Below, in pieces: positions 4,479-8,015 of a stretch of DNA of 8,015 bases (the stretch's first letter is position 1; each line of letters starts with the position of its first letter). Below the pieces are notes generated by a model that was not told the DNA's origin, made no database searches, and saw only the letters and a program-made list of their open reading frames with translations. Source of the DNA: Candidatus Kaiserbacteria bacterium (GTDB taxonomy: Bacteria; Patescibacteriota; Minisyncoccia; Phycocordibacterales; UBA918); contig QKBW01000022.1 of assembly GCA_003245875.1 (NCBI GenBank), positions 1 to 8,015 of the forward strand, read 5' to 3'. Both the position numbers and the translations under genes were made by a program.

Positions 4479-5018
4479 TTATTCAGCTTTTTGCAACGGC
4501 AAGCCAATATGACGTAGCAATGCCTCTGCTTCCTCTTTGCTCTTGGCTGTGGTCACAATGGTGATAGCCAGGCCAAACACATTCTTCAATTCTTCGTCGT
4601 GAGTTTCCGGGAAAATAGTATGCTCCTTGATACCCAAGGTGATGTTACCCATGTCATCAAGAGCAGTGGTCTTTAAGCCACGGAAGTCTCGTGTCTGCGG
4701 CAAAGCCACATGGACGAGCTTGTCGAGGAAAGAGCGCATACGCTCTCCACGCAAGGTAACCTGATAGCCAATGATGTCACCCTGACGCAACTTGAATGAT
4801 GCGATAGATTTCTTGGCTTGACGCGGTGCGGCCTGCTGGCCGGTGATGCGAGCCAAACGATCCTGGATGAGCGCGATCTTTGCCTTGTCGTCTACCTTAC
4901 CGGTACCGACAGAAACGACTACTTTAGTAACCCGTGGGGTCTGCATGACATTCTTGTAGCCGAATGTGCTCTTGAGCGCCTCAAAGACACCGGCGAATTT
5001 TGTTTGCATGTTGTTCAT
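4479..5018 (-). CDS. rplE: 50S ribosomal protein L5 (uL5)
   Basis: L5 is part of the 5S rRNP with L18 in the central protuberance and contacts P-site tRNA and S13. The 179-residue product has the same length as E. coli L5. Landmarks are TPRVTKVVVSVGTG (27-40), KKSIASFKLRQGDIIGYQVT (69-88), RDFRGL (110-115) and GNITLGIKEHTIFPE (124-138). ATG at 5018 is used; an in-frame ATG at 5009 would remove three residues and cannot be excluded. It follows rplX by 21 nt without a Shine-Dalgarno sequence. It is the last gene before the 406-nt gap and so probably ends the S10-type transcription unit. Confidence 0.97.
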   Translation of the reverse strand: MNNMQTKFAGVFEALKSTFGYKNVMQTPRVTKVVVSVGTGKVDDKAKIALIQDRLARITGQQAAPRQAKKSIASFKLRQGDIIGYQVTLRGERMRSFLDKLVHVALPQTRDFRGLKTTALDDMGNITLGIKEHTIFPETHDEELKNVFGLAITIVTTAKSKEEAEALLRHIGLPLQKAE

Positions 5019-5039
5019 ACGATGGTATTGATCTGGCTC

Positions 5040-5339
5040 TTAAATGGTTTTGCCACTCTTACGAGAAACACGAACCTTCTTATCACCTTCCTTCTTGTAT
5101 CCAGCTCGTACCGGCTTACCACCTTCTGATAATGCAATGTTTGAAACATGAATCGGTGCTTCACGTTCGATGATCTGTCCTTGTGAACGTACGCGGCGGT
5201 TCTTTTGGTGCTTCGTAGCGAGATTAATACCCTCAACGATCACCTGGTCACTCTCGCGATACGTATGAGTGACAACTCCGGTCTTACCCTTGTCCTTACC
5301 GGCGAGTACGACAACAGAATCTCCTTTCTTGATCTTCAT
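5040..5339 (-). CDS. rplX: 50S ribosomal protein L24 (uL24)
   Basis: L24 starts large-subunit assembly by binding domain I of 23S rRNA and lies near the exit of the peptide tunnel. The 99-residue product begins with the KOW motif (KIKKGDSVVVLAGKDKGKTG, 2-21) and continues with EGINLATKHQK and an SGQI-like RSQGQIIEREAPIHVSNIAL segment, ending in a lysine-rich tail. The length is normal. The ATG lies four bases after the rplN stop, and GAGGT in the last rplN codons is 11 bases upstream, a weak ribosome binding site at best. rplE follows after 21 nt. Confidence 0.97.
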   Translation of the reverse strand: MKIKKGDSVVVLAGKDKGKTGVVTHTYRESDQVIVEGINLATKHQKNRRVRSQGQIIEREAPIHVSNIALSEGGKPVRAGYKKEGDKKVRVSRKSGKTI

Positions 5340-5343
5340 ATGC

Positions 5344-5715
5344 TTATACTACCTCGGGCGCGAGGGAAACTATTTTCTGATAACCGGCTTCTGCAAGTTC
5401 ACGAGGAATCGGACCGAACACACGGTTTGCCTTCGGCTCCTTTTTCTCTTTGTCGACCAAAACGACAGCATTCTCGTCAAAGCTCACGTATGAGCCATCA
5501 GCACGACGGTACGGCTTACGCTGGCGAACAATAACTCCATAGACAACATCCTTTTTCTTGACTGCCTTTCGTGGTTCGGCGGTTTGTACTGAGAGTACCA
5601 CCATTTCACCAAGCTCAGCATAACGCTTCTTAGAGCCACCCAAGATCTTGAAGACGCGTCCGACTTTTGCGCCAGAGTTGTCTGCGATCTTAACGATTGT
5701 TTGTGGTTGGATCAT
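5344..5715 (-). CDS. rplN: 50S ribosomal protein L14 (uL14)
   Basis: L14 is a highly conserved beta-barrel protein at the subunit interface. It contacts 16S rRNA helix 14 through bridge B8 and is the docking site for the silencing factor RsfS. The 123-residue product carries the family start MIQPQTIVKIADNSGAK (1-17), the basic KKDVVYGVIVRQRKPYRRADG region (about 54-74), FDENAVVLVD (79-88) and the C-terminal RVFGPIPREL (98-107). The length is the family norm. Its ATG is ten bases after the rpsQ stop, and the end is four bases from rplX. In E. coli rplN is the first gene of spc and has its own promoter; here no spacer exists to hold one. Confidence 0.98.
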   Translation of the reverse strand: MIQPQTIVKIADNSGAKVGRVFKILGGSKKRYAELGEMVVLSVQTAEPRKAVKKKDVVYGVIVRQRKPYRRADGSYVSFDENAVVLVDKEKKEPKANRVFGPIPRELAEAGYQKIVSLAPEVV

Positions 5716-5725
5716 ATGTCTAGAT

Positions 5726-6001
5726 TTATGCGCTCTTTACCAGAGTAAAGTGCTTTCGCTTACTGATAGGAGCAACTTCTTTGATCTCGACCTTGCTACC
5801 AACAACAGCGGTATTCCCCGCATCATGTACCAAATACTTCTTGGTACGGCGCTGGTACTTCTTGTACTTCGGATGCTTCACGTAGCGTTCAACCGCTACG
5901 GTGCAGGTATCCTGCATTTTACTCGCTACAACTGTGCCGCGGAGTACGCGACCGCCAGTTTTTGGAGTGTTTTGTGTATTTGTATCCATACGATTTTCCA
6001 T
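5726..6001 (-). CDS. rpsQ: 30S ribosomal protein S17 (uS17)
   Basis: S17 is an OB-fold primary binder of the 5' domain of 16S rRNA. The 91-residue product has the core LRGTVVASKMQDTCTVAVER (about 20-39), the HPKYKKYQRRTKKYLVHD RNA-binding loop and a VGSKVEIKEVAPISKRKHFTLVK C-terminus. The frame is open to 6016, but that ATG lies inside rpmC. ATG at 6001 is one base after the rpmC TAA (TAACATG), the same junction as rplP/rpmC, so I prefer it. ATG at 5989 (MDTNTQ) is a possible alternative. The first 15 or so residues are polar and not conserved. rplN follows after ten bases. Confidence 0.95.
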   Translation of the reverse strand: MENRMDTNTQNTPKTGGRVLRGTVVASKMQDTCTVAVERYVKHPKYKKYQRRTKKYLVHDAGNTAVVGSKVEIKEVAPISKRKHFTLVKSA

Positions 6002-6002
6002 G

Positions 6003-6191
6003 TTACTTAGCGGCACGCATGCGTAATGCGGTCAATGCACGCGCAATGTCACGCTTGGCAGCACGCTGTGCTTTCACGTCGGTACTACCGGTACCGAAAC
6101 GTGCAGACTGGATAAGCTCACGCTTTTCAGTGACAAACTTAGCAATGTCAGCTTCAGTCATCTTCTCGAATTGTTCCATTACGTTTGTCAT
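6003..6191 (-). CDS. rpmC: 50S ribosomal protein L29 (uL29)
   Basis: L29 is a small two-helix protein beside the polypeptide exit, where it helps form the docking site for trigger factor and SRP with L23. The 62-residue product shows the first helix from MTEADIAKFVTEKRELIQSARF and the conserved basic second helix KAQRAAKRDIARALTALRMR. The frame extends upstream to 6230, but that part overlaps rplP. ATG at 6191, one base after the rplP TAA, fits a coupled start. ATG at 6179 (MEQFEK) would remove four residues and is also possible. The rplP-rpmC-rpsQ order is the canonical S10 one. Confidence 0.93.
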   Translation of the reverse strand: MTNVMEQFEKMTEADIAKFVTEKRELIQSARFGTGSTDVKAQRAAKRDIARALTALRMRAAK

Positions 6192-6192
6192 G

Positions 6193-6636
6193 TTAGCGAT
6201 TGAGGTTAACCGTTTCTTCACGAGTAACAAATCGACCCTTCAGTGGCAGTTTTGCAGTTGCCTTGCGCATAGCTTCTTTGGCAACATCGGCTGGCACACC
6301 CTCTACTTCAAAGAGGATACGACCCGGTGCCACTTCAAAAATGAAGTGGTCGGGGTCACCCTTACCCTTACCCATCGGTACTTCAGCGGCTTTCTTAGTG
6401 ACCGGCTTGTCAGGGAAAATACGGATCCACATGCGACCGGTCTTACCCAGTGTACGAGAGATCACACGACGTGCAGCCTCGATCTGGTTGCTCTTCACAC
6501 GAGCAGGGCTGGTTGCTTGCAAACCATATTCACCAAACGCAACTGTCGTACCACGCGTATCGGGACGCTGTAGCTTCTCTGGACTCTTGCGGTCAGTCTG
6601 CCACTTGCGGTGTTTTACTTTTTTAGGAAATAACAT
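6193..6636 (-). CDS. rplP: 50S ribosomal protein L16 (uL16)
   Basis: L16 binds 23S rRNA near the A-site tRNA elbow and helps organise the peptidyl transferase centre. The 147-residue product shows MLFPKKVKHRKWQ (1-13), FGEYGLQA (34-41), QIEAARRVISRT (51-62), MWIRIFPDKPVTKK (69-82), MGKGKG (88-93) and APGRILFEVEGV (103-114), followed by KLPLKGRFV. In E. coli L16 the residue before MGKGKG is Arg81, the target of the hydroxylase RoxA/YcfD. Here that position is Pro87. An extra polar stretch (RPDTRGT, 24-30) replaces the glycine-rich KGxA segment. The ATG is 12 nt after rpsC, without a Shine-Dalgarno sequence. rpmC starts one base after its stop. Confidence 0.97.
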   Translation of the reverse strand: MLFPKKVKHRKWQTDRKSPEKLQRPDTRGTTVAFGEYGLQATSPARVKSNQIEAARRVISRTLGKTGRMWIRIFPDKPVTKKAAEVPMGKGKGDPDHFIFEVAPGRILFEVEGVPADVAKEAMRKATAKLPLKGRFVTREETVNLNR

Positions 6637-6648
6637 ACGAGAATTTTA

Positions 6649-7374
6649 TTAGGCGCGCGGTGCACGACGGCGGGCGACAGGCTGCTTCGCCTCCTGTCCA
6701 CGGTCATGAGCCTTACGGTCTGCGAACACATCACCTCGATAGATCCACACCTTGATACCAATCACACCATACGGTAGATTGGCCTCAACGCGAGCAAAAT
6801 CGATATCAGCACGCAGGGTTTGCAATGGGATTCGACCTTTCTTCAACTCTTCACGACGAGCCATGTCAGCACCGCCAAGACGTCCGGACATGATGATACG
6901 GACACCTTGTACGTCTCGATTGGCCATGGTCTTTTCAATGGTCTGCTTGAGAACACGACGGAATTGCATACGCTTTTCCAATGCTTCTGCGGCCATCTGA
7001 CCAACGATACGTGCACTGGTCTCAGGATTACGAACTTCCTCAATATCAAGTTTGATCTCTGGTTTTTCAGAGAGCTTCAAGGTACGAAGGAGCATGTCAA
7101 TATCCTTTTTCAGTGCAGTCGCACCCTCTCCGGAGCGGCCAATAACCAGGCCCGGGCGAGCGGTCTTCACAATAATGCGCAATGCTTTCTCATCGCGTTC
7201 GATGTCGATGGTGTCAACTGACATACCCTTCAACTTTTTTTCCAAAAGCTTACGAACGGCAGCATCAGTGCGAAGGTACTCGCGGAATTTCTTTGGATCA
7301 TTCGTAAACCAACGACTACGCCAGTCACGGATGATACCGATGCGCTGTACATACGGATGTGCAACGTGTGTCAT
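6649..7374 (-). CDS. rpsC: 30S ribosomal protein S3 (uS3)
   Basis: S3 lies in the small-subunit head at the mRNA entry site and forms part of the ribosomal helicase with S4 and S5. The 241-residue product has an N-terminal domain (1-60) and a type II KH domain with the GxxG loop in VIGRSGEG (77-84). The C-terminal domain includes MQFRRVLKQTIEK (136-148), ISGRLGG-like IMSGRLGGADMAR (161-173) and YGVIGIKVWIYRGD (202-215). R139, R140 and K143 align with the E. coli helicase residues R131, R132 and K135. The start MTHVAHPYVQRIG differs from the usual MGQKVHP but keeps the HP. A basic tail (RRRAPRA) ends the protein. ATG is six bases after rplV. Confidence 0.98.
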   Translation of the reverse strand: MTHVAHPYVQRIGIIRDWRSRWFTNDPKKFREYLRTDAAVRKLLEKKLKGMSVDTIDIERDEKALRIIVKTARPGLVIGRSGEGATALKKDIDMLLRTLKLSEKPEIKLDIEEVRNPETSARIVGQMAAEALEKRMQFRRVLKQTIEKTMANRDVQGVRIIMSGRLGGADMARREELKKGRIPLQTLRADIDFARVEANLPYGVIGIKVWIYRGDVFADRKAHDRGQEAKQPVARRRAPRA

Positions 7375-7380
7375 AACAAA

Positions 7381-7698
7381 TTATCCTAATTCAACAGTAA
7401 TGTGACTGTTGCGACGATTAATACGTGAAGCTGAACCACGGGCACGCGGCATAAAACGCTTTAATGTTGGCGCTTTATCAACCGACACACGGGTGATCTT
7501 CAAATGTTCGACCTCCTTGCCCGCAACGCGAGCGTTAGCAAGCGCTGATTCGATAACCTTCGCAAACGGCGCGGCTGCGCGTTTGTCCACGAAACGAAGT
7601 GTGTTGAGCGCTTCTGTTGCCTTTTTGCCACGAATCAGGTTAGCAACGAGGCGAACCTTACGAGGTGACTGGCGATAATTTTTGAGTACTGCTTTCAT
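7381..7698 (-). CDS. rplV: 50S ribosomal protein L22 (uL22)
   Basis: L22 contacts all domains of 23S rRNA, and its long beta-hairpin lines the constriction of the peptide exit tunnel, where macrolide resistance mutations occur in other bacteria. The 105-residue product has YRQSPRKVRLVANLIRGK (8-25), the helix FAKVIESALANA (45-56) and the tunnel hairpin within the signature region 75-102 (APTLKRFMPRARGSASRIN at 76-94). The length is close to the E. coli 110. No hairpin deletion of the kind found in resistant mutants is evident. ATG lies 14 nt after rpsS without a Shine-Dalgarno sequence. Confidence 0.98.
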   Translation of the reverse strand: MKAVLKNYRQSPRKVRLVANLIRGKKATEALNTLRFVDKRAAAPFAKVIESALANARVAGKEVEHLKITRVSVDKAPTLKRFMPRARGSASRINRRNSHITVELG

Positions 7699-7712
7699 AG
7701 TTGAGCCAATAC

Positions 7713-8015
7713 TTATGCAGCCTTCGCAGCTTTAGCCGCTGCAATTTCTGCTTCTTTCTTCTTCTGATCAAGTTCCTTCTGCATCTTACCGCCGTGACGG
7801 TAGAACTTCTTTGTTGGCGCGAATTCACCAAAGCGGTGACCAACCATCTCTTCAGTCGGGATGACTTCGATATGTGTTTTACCGTTGTGTACACCAAAGG
7901 TAAAGCCCACCATTTCCGGTGAGATCAGTGAATCGCGTGCCCACATTTTGGTGGTTCCTCCCTCGCCCGGCTTTTTGCCGGCGATCTTTTTGAGGAGCTT
8001 CTCGTCAACGTAGGG
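7713..8015 (-). CDS. rpsS: 30S ribosomal protein S19 (uS19), 5' end outside window
   Basis: S19 sits in the small-subunit head, pairs with S13 and contacts tRNA and 16S rRNA near the A site. The window shows the last 100 residues; the frame is still open at the window edge, where it reads PYVDEKLLKKI, a typical S19 N-terminal region. The methionine at 7946 is internal and not the start. Landmarks are MWARDSLISPEMVGFTFGVH (24-43 of the visible part), EEMVGHRFGEFAPTKKF (56-72) and the following RHGG. After this comes a tail of about 24 residues rich in Lys, Glu and Ala, probably helical, longer than the short basic tail in E. coli. rplV follows after 14 nt. Confidence 0.97.
   Translation of the reverse strand, partial: PYVDEKLLKKIAGKKPGEGGTTKMWARDSLISPEMVGFTFGVHNGKTHIEVIPTEEMVGHRFGEFAPTKKFYRHGGKMQKELDQKKKEAEIAAAKAAKAA

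Noticed and set aside
5962..6573. Plus-strand open frame of 203 codons opposite rpsQ, rpmC and rplP
   Set aside because: It runs across three conserved genes and their junctions on the other strand, shows no family resemblance and has no good start context.
66..8015. CRISPR array, transposase or defence system
   Set aside because: No regularly spaced repeats and no coding frame other than ribosomal proteins and SecY.

Overview
The window is a single leftward (minus-strand) block of ribosomal protein genes: the 3' part of the S10 cluster, the spc cluster, and secY. Read in the direction of transcription (high to low coordinates) the order is rpsS (cut by the window edge), rplV, rpsC, rplP, rpmC, rpsQ, rplN, rplX, rplE, a 406-nt gap, rpsN (zinc type), rpsH, rplF, a 148-nt gap, rplR, rpsE, rplO, secY. 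I see no credible gene on the plus strand; the plus-strand reading frames are all antisense to these genes.

Organism. The order is the classic bacterial one, but rpmD (uL30) is missing between rpsE and rplO: only one base separates them. Loss of uL30 is a published trait of the Candidate Phyla Radiation (Patescibacteria). A long Arg/Gly-rich N-terminal extension on S5, short intergenic spaces and few Shine-Dalgarno motifs fit the same group, probably the Parcubacteria side. The finer placement is inference. The standard genetic code works throughout. All 16 stops are TAA (13) or TAG (3), never TGA.

Layout. 7713-8015 to 4479 (rpsS to rplE) is one tightly packed run with spacers of 1-21 nt. 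4073-4478 is a large non-coding gap that breaks the spc cluster. It holds a series of inverted repeats, then a strong leftward terminator-like hairpin (4218-4242), then a good sigma70-type promoter (4171-4198), then a leader of about 90 nt in front of rpsN. The second unit, rpsN-rpsH-rplF, is again tightly coupled. A 148-nt gap (2814-2961) with two hairpins precedes rplR. The rest, rplR-rpsE-rplO-secY, is packed to the end, and a near-perfect palindrome (1-32) lies 33 nt past secY.

Function. All genes but the last encode ribosomal proteins. SecY is the membrane channel through which the Sec pathway exports nascent proteins, and its place at the end of the spc cluster is conserved. The main point of interest is the internal re-wiring: the sequence suggests that the S10/spc run ends after rplE and that transcription restarts before rpsN, with a structured leader that could serve autoregulation.
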